Of a stretch of 5,478 bases of DNA, positions 1 to 5,478 are shown one piece after another. The position numbers and the translations under genes are program-made. The notes beneath the pieces were generated by a model. The model ran no database searches. It had not been told where the DNA came from and saw nothing but the letters and a program-made list of their open reading frames with translations. Origin of the DNA: Prevotellaceae bacterium (GTDB lineage Bacteria > Bacteroidota > Bacteroidia > Bacteroidales > UBA932); the NCBI GenBank assembly GCA_031267855.1, contig JAIRYH010000086.1:1-5478 (forward strand), read 5' to 3'. How positions within the stretch are numbered: the stretch's first letter is position 1; every line of letters starts with the position of its first letter.

Positions 1-1
1 A

Positions 2-37
2 AAAGTAATCACCGGCGAAGTCGAACCGGTGCAGTAA
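2..37 (+). CDS. 3' end of an unidentified gene (partial)
   Basis: This reading frame enters from the left edge, gives the 11 residues KVITGEVEPVQ and stops at TAA (35-37). The terminator-like hairpin that follows 25 bases later supports a real plus-strand gene ending here. The other two plus frames fit less well: one stops at once, and the other runs open through the hairpin. Eleven residues are too few to assign a family. The gene converges on the mmd operon and is therefore a separate transcription unit. Confidence 0.45.
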   Translation, partial: KVITGEVEPVQ

Positions 38-62
38 CGGCAACCTGCCGATATGCAATGGA

Positions 63-94
63 AAGAGGACGACTGAAAAGCCGCCCTCTTTTTT
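63..94 (+). terminator. Rho-independent terminator of the left-edge gene
   Basis: An 11-bp stem (63-73 with 80-90) has two A-C mismatches and the six-base loop TGAAAA. Its 3' arm runs into a T tract (89-94). It lies 25 bases after the TAA of the partial plus-strand frame, as expected for its transcription end. The minus-strand reading has no comparable T tract after the stem, so I call it plus-directed. Confidence 0.7.
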
Positions 95-172
95 ATGTTG
101 CCCCGGAACACTTTCGGCAAAAGCCGAAAAGCTACCGGCATTTCGTCCCGGACGGACAAAATCGACCAAACA

Positions 173-208
173 TAGCGGACGATTTTACCGGTGTCCGTTA
201 TTTTTTTT
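173..208 (+). terminator. Second plus-strand terminator-like hairpin
   Basis: An 8-bp stem (173-180 with 193-200, including one G-T wobble) with a 12-base loop is followed directly by eight Ts (201-208). It could be a back-up terminator for the left-edge gene, about 110 bases beyond the first one. The large loop and A/T-rich outer pairs make it weaker than the hairpin at 63-94. Confidence 0.45.
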
Positions 209-370
209 AAAACGGCGCCTCAAAAAAAGGATGGGCATGCAGTAATTTTTATTTTTCTTACGCCGGTTGCATTTACCGATTTGGGAGCGTGGAGCATGCC
301 GGCGTCAGCCGATGTATAATTTACCGTTTACTGCCTCTGCAGTTAAACCTTTTTTCGGGAGGCAGGTCTT

Positions 371-449
371 AATACCAAATAAATTTTTCATAGGTTTAGA
401 TTAGGCGGAAGCGGGCAGTTGCAAAATTGCCCGCTTTTGTTTTGGTATT
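371..449 (+). terminator. Nested hairpin with a terminator core
   Basis: The inner 9-bp perfect stem AAGCGGGCA / TGCCCGCTT (409-417 with 428-436) has a 10-base loop and leads into T-rich sequence (435-443). That matches a plus-strand Rho-independent terminator. The outer arms AATACCAAA (371-379) and TTTGGTATT (441-449) are also perfectly complementary over 9 bp and enclose the inner stem, so the whole block could fold as one long structure. No plus-strand coding sequence lies just upstream, so it must end read-through transcription, a small RNA, or nothing. Confidence 0.55.
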
Positions 450-502
450 TCATGCCAGTTGCGGCTTTTTAAACGAACGGCAAAGAAACAGCGGTAAAAT
501 GC

Positions 503-538
503 AAAACCCCGGTAAAGTCTAAAACTTTATCAGGGTTT
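503..538 (-). terminator. Rho-independent terminator of the mmd operon
   Basis: Read on the minus strand, this is a 15-bp stem (538-524 with 518-504) with one A-C mismatch, one G-T wobble and a five-base loop. It runs into a T run and a second T-rich stretch shortly after. It begins 22 bases after the mmdB stop codon, which marks mmdB as the last gene of the operon. Its A-rich leading arm also leaves T-rich sequence after the stem on the plus strand, so weak bidirectional action is possible. Confidence 0.87.
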
Positions 539-560
539 GAATGGTTGCTGCGCTTCGTAT

Positions 561-1721
561 TTACGATAAAAATCCCAGCAGAATCCCTGCCGCCACGGCG
601 CTGCCTATCACGCCGGCTACATTGGGTCCCATGGCGTGCATGAGCAGGTAGTTTTTCTTGTCGTATTCCAGTCCGACAAGGTTTGATACGCGGGCGCTGT
701 CGGGCACTGCCGATACGCCGGCATTTCCGATAAGCGGGTTAATCTTGTTGCCTTCCTTTAAAAACAGGTTGAAGAATTTCACAAACAGCACGCCGGCGGC
801 GGTAGCAATCATGAATGAAAGCGCACCCAGTATGAATATTTTTATGGAGTTTAACTGTAAAAATTTGTCGGCTTGCGTAGAAGCGCCTACCGTAAGGCCA
901 ATCAGTATCGTAACGATGTCAATCAGCGGCCCGCGGGCGGTTTCGGCAAGGCGGCGCGTTACGCCACATTCTTTAAGCAGGTTGCCGAAGAACAGCATGC
1001 CCAGCAGCGGGATGCCGGAGGGCACCAGCAGTGCCGTCAGCAGAAACCCGACAATCGGGAAGATGATTTTTTCGCGTTGTGAAACCACGCGGGGCGGGCG
1101 CATGCGAATCAGCCGTTCTTTTTTTGTGGTGAACAGGCGCATGATGGGCGGCTGTATCACCGGCACCAGTGCCATGTATGAATAAGCCGACACGGCAACG
1201 GCTCCTAACAAATCCGGCGCCAGCCGTCCCGAAAGGAAAATGGCGGTGGGGCCGTCGGCGCCGCCGATGATGCCGATAGCGCCGGCTTCATTTGCCGGAA
1301 ATCCAAACAGCAGCGCCAGGCTGTAAGCACCGAATATGCCGAATTGCGCCGCCGCTCCGATCAGCATCAATTTGGGGTTGGAGATTAACGCCGAGAAGTC
1401 GGTCATGGCGCCGATGCCGAGGAAAATCAGCGGCGGATAAAAGCCGAGCCGCACGCCCTGATAGAGGATATTCATTACCGAGCCTTCTTCGTACACGCCG
1501 ATGGAAAGTCCTTCCATGAAGGGTATGTTCCCGATGATGATGCCGAATCCGATAGGTACCAGCAGCATCGGTTCCCAGTCTTTCTTAATGGCCAGATAAA
1601 GGAATCCTAGTCCGACCAGGATCATGATCATGTGCCCGAACGTAAAGCTGGCAAAAGCCGTGTAGCTGAAGAACTGTTGTAAATTATCCCACAAAAATGA
1701 AACGAAACCTTGATTTTCCAT
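561..1721 (-). CDS. mmdB: Na+-pumping methylmalonyl-CoA decarboxylase, beta (membrane) subunit
   Basis: This is the inner-membrane subunit that decarboxylates carboxybiotin and couples the reaction to Na+ export (OadB/MmdB family). The 386-residue product is strongly hydrophobic, with roughly nine to eleven membrane segments. The key family motifs are present. [14 protein letters not shown] (151-164) carries the Asp equivalent to the catalytic, Na+-binding D203 of Klebsiella OadB (here D156). A second motif has N328, G332, S337 and R344, spaced exactly like Klebsiella N373, G377, S382 and R389. I chose the ATG at 1721, one base after the mmdC stop (TAA-T-ATG), which suggests translational coupling. 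An in-frame TTG three codons upstream would overlap mmdC and is less likely. Oxaloacetate or glutaconyl-CoA pumps share this subunit, so the substrate comes from mmdA and mce. Confidence 0.95.
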   Translation of the reverse strand: MENQGFVSFLWDNLQQFFSYTAFASFTFGHMIMILVGLGFLYLAIKKDWEPMLLVPIGFGIIIGNIPFMEGLSIGVYEEGSVMNILYQGVRLGFYPPLIFLGIGAMTDFSALISNPKLMLIGAAAQFGIFGAYSLALLFGFPANEAGAIGIIGGADGPTAIFLSGRLAPDLLGAVAVSAYSYMALVPVIQPPIMRLFTTKKERLIRMRPPRVVSQREKIIFPIVGFLLTALLVPSGIPLLGMLFFGNLLKECGVTRRLAETARGPLIDIVTILIGLTVGASTQADKFLQLNSIKIFILGALSFMIATAAGVLFVKFFNLFLKEGNKINPLIGNAGVSAVPDSARVSNLVGLEYDKKNYLLMHAMGPNVAGVIGSAVAAGILLGFLS

Positions 1722-1722
1722 A

Positions 1723-2154
1723 TTATCCAATGATTATAAGTTCTGCTCCTTCCAATACCGAGTCGCCTTTGGCTACTTTGACCGCCGTAACTTTGCCGTC
1801 GCGGTCGGCTTCAATACTGTTTTCCATTTTCATGGCTTCGAGCACCAATAATTTCTGTCCTGTCTTTACCGTGTCGCCTGTGTTTACATCTACCGACAGC
1901 ACCACGCCCGGCAGCGGCGACTTAATAGCGGTGGCGTTGCCGCTTGTTGCCGGCTTCGATACCACCGGCGCTCCCACGGCATTGACCGGTGCAGCTACCG
2001 GCGGATGTACTTTTGCCGTCGGTTTTGCCAGCCGTTCAATTTCCACCAGAAAAGGGGTTCCATTAACTTCCACGTCCACCGAACTGTCTTCGGTCTGGTC
2101 GATTACTACATTATAATCGGCGCCGTTTATTTTCAGACTGTATTCTTTCTTCAT
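1723..2154 (-). CDS. mmdC: Biotin carboxyl carrier subunit of methylmalonyl-CoA decarboxylase
   Basis: This protein carries CO2 as carboxybiotin from MmdA to MmdB. The 143 residues fall into three parts: an N-terminal region of about 40 residues typical of decarboxylase carriers; a flexible Pro/Ala/Val-rich linker (about 43-72); and a C-terminal biotinyl domain (about 75-143). The biotinylation motif EAMKM lies at 106-110, with the acceptor lysine at K109, 34 residues from the C-terminus, the usual distance. The GD and G-rich turns around it (SPLPGVV and [11 protein letters not shown]) are typical of the domain. The gene starts at ATG 2154 in A-rich sequence with no Shine-Dalgarno, and its stop lies one base from mmdB. 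A biotin protein ligase encoded elsewhere must modify it. Confidence 0.95.
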   Translation of the reverse strand: MKKEYSLKINGADYNVVIDQTEDSSVDVEVNGTPFLVEIERLAKPTAKVHPPVAAPVNAVGAPVVSKPATSGNATAIKSPLPGVVLSVDVNTGDTVKTGQKLLVLEAMKMENSIEADRDGKVTAVKVAKGDSVLEGAELIIIG

Positions 2155-2235
2155 ATTCTACGAATTTTTATGAATTATGCGAATTTTAGTTGTTGATTTA
2201 TCAAGTATTGTTTGGTTTATTGTTTTCCCTGCTGC
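2155..2235. repeat. Intergenic spacer with spaced GAATT repeats
   Basis: This 81-base spacer lies between the oadG-like gene and mmdC. It has GAATT at 2162, 2172 and 2181, and the octamer CGAATTTT twice (2161-2168 and 2180-2187) separated by 11 bases. The pattern is an imperfect A/T-rich direct repeat just upstream of the mmdC start. I see no promoter matching TAnnTTTG and no terminator here, so mmdC is probably transcribed through from upstream. Confidence 0.5.
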
Positions 2236-3225
2236 CTACTGTTTATGCGGTATTTCACGCAGTCCGTATATTTTTGAACTCCATGGCGAATAGGTGCGCG
2301 TTACTTTGTTGATGGTTAAAATCGTATTTTCGGTGTCGTGCGCTTCTTCCTGCTGGATATACAAATGCAGCGCAGCGGCTATGGCGGCATACACTTCGCC
2401 GGGTGCATCCTGTGCAACGGCTACTGCATGCGGCGCGATGCCTGCCTTTTCGGCTTTCCTGCGTCCCGAATTGATAGAGGCGCGTCCAATCTGTTTAAAT
2501 ACGGCATACAGCATTATCAGGGCGACAAATACGACCAACATGGCAGTAATCGCCATGATGATGCCATACGGGTCGAACTGTTTGAACCGTTGCGCCGCCG
2601 CTTCGCTGTCGAGAATGACGTTGTTGCTGCTGGGGGTTGTTTTGATCAAAAATGCCCATCCGTTTTCACCGCCGGTATCTTCGCCGTCCATCAGGCGTCC
2701 GTATGACACATTCTCTATGGGATAGTAGGGAATAGAGCCTTTTACTGTTATCTGGTCACCCTTGTCGCCGGTAATGTAATCCATGACGGGAAAGGGGCCT
2801 TCGCCGGTGGGGAAATGCAGGCTGTCGATAATGTCGCGTCCGTTGCTGCTGACAAGATAAATGGCATTGGTTTCCGTCAACGTAAAGTTAATGTGAAATG
2901 TTCCGCGCAACGGCTTGTTGTCTGCCCACAGCACAACGTGCTGGCGCGGTTTGATTTTCGTAAGTACATCGCCTTTCGGGATGCGGTATTTCTTCAGGTT
3001 GTCCGGGTCGTTCGACACATAACAGCCGCCGATATCCACTGTTCCGCGGGATGTATTGAAGAGTTCAATCCATCCGTGTTTGTGACCGTAGTCGTCTTCG
3101 TAGTCGTCGATGTTGCTCACCAGTATTTCATTGATGCGCATGTCCGACTGGCTTTGTGCAGCCGCCCGTCCGAAGGCAAAAAGAAGACACCCCGTCAATA
3201 AAAGTATGTATAATTTATTGTTCAT
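2236..3225 (-). CDS. OadG-like decarboxylase subunit with exported lamin-tail domain
   Basis: Probably the small membrane-anchor subunit (OadG/MmdD type) that holds the pump together, enlarged by an extra domain. The 329 residues show an N-terminal signal sequence (about 1-23, ending AAA before QSQ). A lamin-tail (LTD)-like domain follows from about 30 to perhaps 150-200, recognised by INEILVSN (31-38), WIELFNTS (52-59) and the following G-CYVSN strand. One membrane helix lies at about 220-243, with basic residues just after it. The C-terminal OadG-like tail includes GEVYAAIAAALHLYI (276-290), HDTEN (296-300) and YSPWSSKIYGLR (312-323). This gives an exported LTD and a cytoplasmic tail. Classical gamma/delta subunits are only about 80-120 residues. 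LTGC at 10-13 resembles a lipobox, but the hydrophobic stretch continues past it, so type I cleavage is more likely. Its place between mmdA and mmdC supports subunit status. Confidence 0.85.
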   Translation of the reverse strand: MNNKLYILLLTGCLLFAFGRAAAQSQSDMRINEILVSNIDDYEDDYGHKHGWIELFNTSRGTVDIGGCYVSNDPDNLKKYRIPKGDVLTKIKPRQHVVLWADNKPLRGTFHINFTLTETNAIYLVSSNGRDIIDSLHFPTGEGPFPVMDYITGDKGDQITVKGSIPYYPIENVSYGRLMDGEDTGGENGWAFLIKTTPSSNNVILDSEAAAQRFKQFDPYGIIMAITAMLVVFVALIMLYAVFKQIGRASINSGRRKAEKAGIAPHAVAVAQDAPGEVYAAIAAALHLYIQQEEAHDTENTILTINKVTRTYSPWSSKIYGLREIPHKQ

Positions 3226-3231
3226 GTTGTT

Positions 3232-3245
3232 TAACGCTTAACGCT
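3232..3245. repeat. Heptamer TAACGCT tandem duplication before the oadG-like start
   Basis: TAACGCT occurs twice in direct tandem (3232-3238 and 3239-3245) in the 32-base gap between mmdA and the oadG-like gene, ending six bases before the start codon when read on the minus strand. It occupies the ribosome-binding region, and no Shine-Dalgarno sequence is present. Confidence 0.6.
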
Positions 3246-3257
3246 GGTTTTTTGGAT

Positions 3258-4811
3258 CTACAAAGGGAGGTTGTCGTGTTTCTTTGCCGGATTGGAAAGT
3301 TTTTTGGTTGCCAGTTGCTGTAATGCGCGGATGACGCGGAAACGTGTATTGCGCGGTTCAATGATGTCGTCAATATATCCGTATTTCGCGGCATTGTATG
3401 GGTTGGCAAAGGCTTCGCGGTATTCCTGTTCTTTTTCTGCGGCAAATTCGGCAGGGTTTTCTGCGGCGGCGGTTTCTTTGCCGTACAGTACTTCGATTGC
3501 ACCCGATGGTCCCATCACGGCAATTTCGGCCGTAGGCCATGCGTAGTTGATGTCGCCGCGCAGGTGTTTGCTGCTCATCACGCAGTAAGCGCCGCCATAC
3601 GACTTGCGCAATGTTACCGTTACTTTCGGCACGGTTGCTTCGCCGAAAGCATACAGCAATTTCGCGCCATGCAGGATAATCCCACCGTATTCCTGTTGCG
3701 TGCCGGGCAGGAAGCCGGGCACATCAACAAGCGTTACAATCGGAATGTTGAACGCATCGCAGAAGCGCACGAACCGTGCGGCTTTCCGCGAAGAGTTAAT
3801 ATCCAGACAGCCGGCAAGTATTTTGGGTTGATTGGCAACGATTCCCACCGACAAGCCGTTGAAACGGGCAAAGCCAACGATGATATTCGGCGCATAATCC
3901 TTGTGTACTTCCAAAAATTCGCCGTTGTCCACAATGCCGCCGATGACCTGATACATGTCATACGGTTTGTTGGGGCTGTCGGGAATAATATCGTTCAGCA
4001 CGTCTTCCAGCCGGTCGATAGGGTCGGTGCAGGGCTGCAGCGGCGCTTCTTCCAGGTTATTCTGCGGCAGATAACCCAACAGGCGCCGGATCAGTTTCAA
4101 TCCGTCTTCTTCGGATTCTACCGCAAAGTGCGCTACGCCGCTTTTCGAGGCGTGTACGCTGGCGCCGCCCAGTTCTTCCTGTGTAACGTCTTCGCCCGTA
4201 ACGGTCTTTACCACTTTGGGGCCGGTGAGAAACATGTAGCTCGTCCCTTTGGTCATCACGTTAAAGTCCGTAAGCGCCGGCGAATACACCGCGCCGCCGG
4301 CACAGGGTCCAAAAATAGCGGAAATTTGCGGTACCACGCCCGACGCCAAAATATTGCGCTGGAATATTTCGGCATATCCCGCCAGGGCATTTACGCCTTC
4401 CTGGATGCGCGCGCCGCCGGAGTCGTTCAAGCCAATCACCGGCGCCCCCATCTTCATGGCCTGATCCATTATTTTACAAATTTTCATGGCAAAGCTTTCG
4501 GACAGCGAACCGCCGAATACGGTGAAATCTTGTGCAAAGACATAGACCAGACGTCCGTCGATAGTGCCATAGCCGGATACCACGCCGTCGCCGAGGAAAG
4601 TACTGTCCTGCATGCCGAAGTTCGTGCAGCGGTGCGCTACGAACATGTCAAATTCTTCAAAACTGCCGCCGTCGAGCAGCATGGCGATGCGTTCGCGGGC
4701 AGTATATTTTCCTTTTTGATGTTGGGAGTCGATACGCTTCTGTCCGCCTCCAAGTCGCGCTTTTTCGCGCAGTTTAATCAGCGCTTTCACTGATTCTACT
4801 TGATTACTCAT
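3258..4811 (-). CDS. mmdA: Methylmalonyl-CoA decarboxylase, alpha (carboxyltransferase) subunit
   Basis: This cytoplasmic carboxyltransferase moves the carboxyl group of (S)-methylmalonyl-CoA to the biotin of MmdC. It has 517 residues, the usual length, with the two crotonase-like halves of the acyl-CoA carboxylase beta family. In the N-terminal half, SGGARIQEG (131-139) and [13 protein letters not shown] (168-180) line the CoA site and oxyanion hole. In the C-terminal half, DVPGFLPG (363-370) and [13 protein letters not shown] (405-417) form the biotin-side site. The C-terminal KHDNLPL resembles the KHGNIPL ending of this family. The ATG at 4811 gives MSNQ and the expected N-terminal helix. 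The same fold serves propionyl-CoA carboxylase. The adjoining mmdB, OadG-like and mce genes indicate the decarboxylating pump, although reverse carboxylation cannot be excluded by sequence. Confidence 0.95.
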   Translation of the reverse strand: MSNQVESVKALIKLREKARLGGGQKRIDSQHQKGKYTARERIAMLLDGGSFEEFDMFVAHRCTNFGMQDSTFLGDGVVSGYGTIDGRLVYVFAQDFTVFGGSLSESFAMKICKIMDQAMKMGAPVIGLNDSGGARIQEGVNALAGYAEIFQRNILASGVVPQISAIFGPCAGGAVYSPALTDFNVMTKGTSYMFLTGPKVVKTVTGEDVTQEELGGASVHASKSGVAHFAVESEEDGLKLIRRLLGYLPQNNLEEAPLQPCTDPIDRLEDVLNDIIPDSPNKPYDMYQVIGGIVDNGEFLEVHKDYAPNIIVGFARFNGLSVGIVANQPKILAGCLDINSSRKAARFVRFCDAFNIPIVTLVDVPGFLPGTQQEYGGIILHGAKLLYAFGEATVPKVTVTLRKSYGGAYCVMSSKHLRGDINYAWPTAEIAVMGPSGAIEVLYGKETAAAENPAEFAAEKEQEYREAFANPYNAAKYGYIDDIIEPRNTRFRVIRALQQLATKKLSNPAKKHDNLPL

Positions 4812-4813
4812 AG

Positions 4814-4829
4814 TTTTATAATTTTATAA
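4814..4829. repeat. Octamer TTTTATAA tandem duplication before mmdA
   Basis: Two exact tandem copies of TTTTATAA (4814-4821 and 4822-4829) are followed by a related TTTTTTGA. They begin three bases from the mmdA start codon. On the minus strand this makes an unstructured A/T-rich leader, the kind of start region used in Bacteroidota in place of a Shine-Dalgarno sequence. Confidence 0.6.
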
Positions 4830-4852
4830 TTTTTTGATTATTCAATTATTTT

Positions 4853-4911
4853 TGAACAATGAACAGTGAACAATCTTTCGATGCTTCACACTGTTCACTG
4901 TTCATTGTTCA
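4853..4911. repeat. 20-bp perfect inverted repeat of GAACA(A/G)T heptamers, mce-mmdA gap
   Basis: The arms 4853-4872 and 4892-4911 are perfect reverse complements over 20 bp, separated by a 19-base loop. Each arm is made of 7-bp units. The left arm has GAACAAT, GAACAGT, GAACAAT in tandem (4854-4874). The right arm has the complementary units ACTGTTC, ACTGTTC, ATTGTTC (4890-4910), with a degenerate fourth unit at 4911-4917. The mce stop codon (TGA, 4909-4911) lies inside the right arm. Read on the minus strand, the structure is followed by an A-rich run, not a T tract, so it is not a normal terminator. It could stabilise or process the mRNA between mce and mmdA. Confidence 0.9.
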
Positions 4912-5313
4912 CTGTTTTTCGCACAGTTCCATCAGCACGCCCAGCGTTGATTTCGGATGGAGGAAAGCAATGTTCAACCCTTCGGCTCCTTTGCGCGGAT
5001 TTTTATCCAATAGCTGGATGCCTTTTCCTGCCAGTTCGTCCAGCGATGCCTGCAGCCCTTGCGTTGCAAACGCTATGTGGTGCACGCCTTCGCCGCGTTT
5101 CTCAATAAATCGGGCAATCGTGCTTTCGGGACCTGTCGGTTCCAGCAGTTCGATTTTGGTTTGTCCGGCCATAAAAAAAGCGGTCTTTACCTTTTGATCG
5201 ACCACTTCTTCGATGTTGTAACATTTCAATCCCATTACATTTTCGTAAAAGGGAATGGCTTCCTGCAGCGATTTTACTGCGATACCGATGTGCTCAATGT
5301 GTGATAAATTCAT
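4909..5313 (-). CDS. mce: Methylmalonyl-CoA epimerase
   Basis: This enzyme interconverts (R)- and (S)-methylmalonyl-CoA, linking the B12-dependent mutase to the decarboxylase. The 134-residue protein is a single vicinal-oxygen-chelate (VOC) unit with two beta-alpha-beta-beta-beta modules, the normal length. Likely divalent-metal ligands, judged by motif alignment, are H8 in HIGIAV, E55 in KIELLEP, H79 in GVHHIAFA and E129 in LMEL. Other family marks are FYENVMGL (22-29) and RFIEKRGEGVHHIAF (68-82). The start ATG at 5313 gives the typical MNLSHIEHIG beginning. It is the first gene of the operon, 97 bases before mmdA, and its stop codon falls within the heptamer inverted repeat. Confidence 0.95.
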   Translation of the reverse strand: MNLSHIEHIGIAVKSLQEAIPFYENVMGLKCYNIEEVVDQKVKTAFFMAGQTKIELLEPTGPESTIARFIEKRGEGVHHIAFATQGLQASLDELAGKGIQLLDKNPRKGAEGLNIAFLHPKSTLGVLMELCEKQ

Positions 5314-5357
5314 AAGAATATTACTTTTTGATTTTTATAAATCGAAATTCAGGGGGG

Positions 5358-5365
5358 CAAATTTA
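5358..5365 (-). promoter_or_regulatory. Bacteroidota-type -7 promoter element of the mce-mmd operon
   Basis: On the minus strand TAAATTTG matches the TAnnTTTG consensus of Bacteroidota promoters. It lies 44 bases upstream of the mce start codon. Transcription would begin about 7-8 bases downstream, near 5350, after a run of six Cs, giving a leader of about 37 bases. A clear TTTG -33 element is missing: the expected place (about 5385-5390) holds a T-rich sequence. No similar element was found in the gaps between the operon genes, so this is the best candidate for the single main promoter. Confidence 0.6.
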
Positions 5366-5366
5366 C

Positions 5367-5387
5367 AGTTTTTTTACGAAAAAACCT
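5367..5387. promoter_or_regulatory. Imperfect palindrome in the promoter spacer
   Basis: This 21-base A/T-rich near-palindrome has 9-base arms with one mismatch around a short ACG centre. It consists mainly of a T7 run followed by an A6 run. It lies immediately upstream of the -7 element, in the spacer where a repressor or activator could bind. Alternatively it may only bend the DNA. No regulator can be named. Confidence 0.3.
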
Positions 5388-5478
5388 AACTGATTTTATA
5401 GACAGGTGCAATTCAGCGGGTCATGGACGCATGTGCGGACAATTTTCAGCAATATTGTATTGCGTACGGATGCGCCAA

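Larger units (their letters stand above)
98..502. other. Intergenic region without a credible gene, rich in inverted repeats
   Basis: This is about 400 bases between the left-edge terminator and the operon terminator. The frames I read here give only very short stop-interrupted peptides, and nothing has the look of a protein. It does contain several inverted repeats: 173-180 with 193-200; ACGCCGG at 260-266 with CCGGCGT at 299-305; CTGCCTC at 331-337 with GAGGCAG at 359-365; and a nested pair spanning 371-449. Two of these are followed by T-rich runs on the plus strand. The octamer ATTTACCG occurs twice, at 271-278 and 319-326. A small plus-strand RNA is possible but unproven. Confidence 0.6.

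Noticed and set aside
167..174. Minus-strand TATGTTTG match to the TAnnTTTG promoter consensus
   Set aside because: It has no -33 partner and would drive transcription only into the antisense of the left-edge gene. Such an 8-base degenerate match is common by chance.
658..1185. 175-residue plus-strand open frame opposite mmdB
   Set aside because: Antisense to the motif-bearing part of mmdB; the Ser/Arg/Pro-rich translation has no family features.
1697..2116. 139-residue plus-strand open frame opposite mmdC
   Set aside because: Mirror of the biotin carrier coding sequence; low-complexity Thr/Ser/Ala translation.
3215..3502. Minus-strand 95-residue frame overlapping the end of mmdA
   Set aside because: It lies out of frame inside mmdA, and the true frame ends with the family-typical KHDNLPL. 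No evidence of a frameshift.
3564..4793. 409-residue plus-strand open frame opposite mmdA
   Set aside because: It is the antisense shadow of a strongly supported gene. Its composition is rich in His, Arg and Ala with no recognisable motif or domain. A long antisense frame like this is expected opposite a long conserved gene with biased codon use.
4853..4911. Interpreting the inverted repeat as a CRISPR repeat, attachment site or insertion-sequence end
   Set aside because: There is no spacer array, no transposase or integrase nearby, and no flanking target duplication. The internal heptamer structure points to tandem duplication and inversion instead.
5314..5350. Riboswitch (such as cobalamin) in the mce leader
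   Set aside because: The inferred leader is only about 37 bases and A/T-rich, with no B12-box-like conserved motif. The only local fold is a 5-bp GATTT/AAATC hairpin.
5388..5478. A gene end or start at the right edge
   Set aside because: Three minus frames close with short tails and one plus frame opens from an ATG at 5423, but none has supporting signals such as a terminator, a promoter match or a recognisable peptide. No choice can be justified.

Overview
The window holds one five-gene operon, read right to left on the minus strand. It encodes a biotin-dependent, sodium-pumping methylmalonyl-CoA decarboxylase together with methylmalonyl-CoA epimerase. The organism is most likely an anaerobic member of the Bacteroidota, probably order Bacteroidales. 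Four things point that way: the gene order epimerase / carboxyltransferase / OadG-like subunit with a lamin-tail domain / biotin carrier / membrane beta subunit; A-rich start regions without Shine-Dalgarno sequences; a TAnnTTTG-type promoter element ahead of the operon; and close agreement with Bacteroidales proteins as I remember them. No database search was possible, so the genus is left open.

Layout, left to right. Positions 1-37 probably carry the last 11 codons of an unidentified plus-strand gene, followed by a terminator at 63-94. Positions 98-502 contain no credible gene. They hold two more plus-strand terminator-like hairpins and several inverted repeats that could belong to a small structured RNA. 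The operon terminator is at 503-538. Then come mmdB (561-1721), mmdC (1723-2154), the oadG/mmdD-like gene (2236-3225), mmdA (3258-4811) and mce (4909-5313). The promoter candidate is at about 5358-5365. The last ~90 bases have no assignable gene.

How the genes work together. Methylmalonyl-CoA mutase (not in the window) converts succinyl-CoA to (R)-methylmalonyl-CoA. Mce epimerises this to the (S) form. MmdA moves the carboxyl group to the biotin on MmdC. The membrane subunit MmdB decarboxylates carboxybiotin and exports Na+, and the OadG-like subunit anchors the complex. The result is propionyl-CoA plus a sodium gradient, which is the energy-conserving step of the succinate route to propionate.

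The core enzymes are conventional. The unusual parts are the OadG-like subunit, which carries an exported lamin-tail domain ahead of its membrane helix, and the gaps between genes. Three of the four gaps contain short direct or tandem repeats, and one has a 20-bp perfect inverted repeat built from heptamers that includes the mce stop codon. I found no evidence of a defence system, mobile element or CRISPR array. I do not think the window contains a wholly undescribed system.
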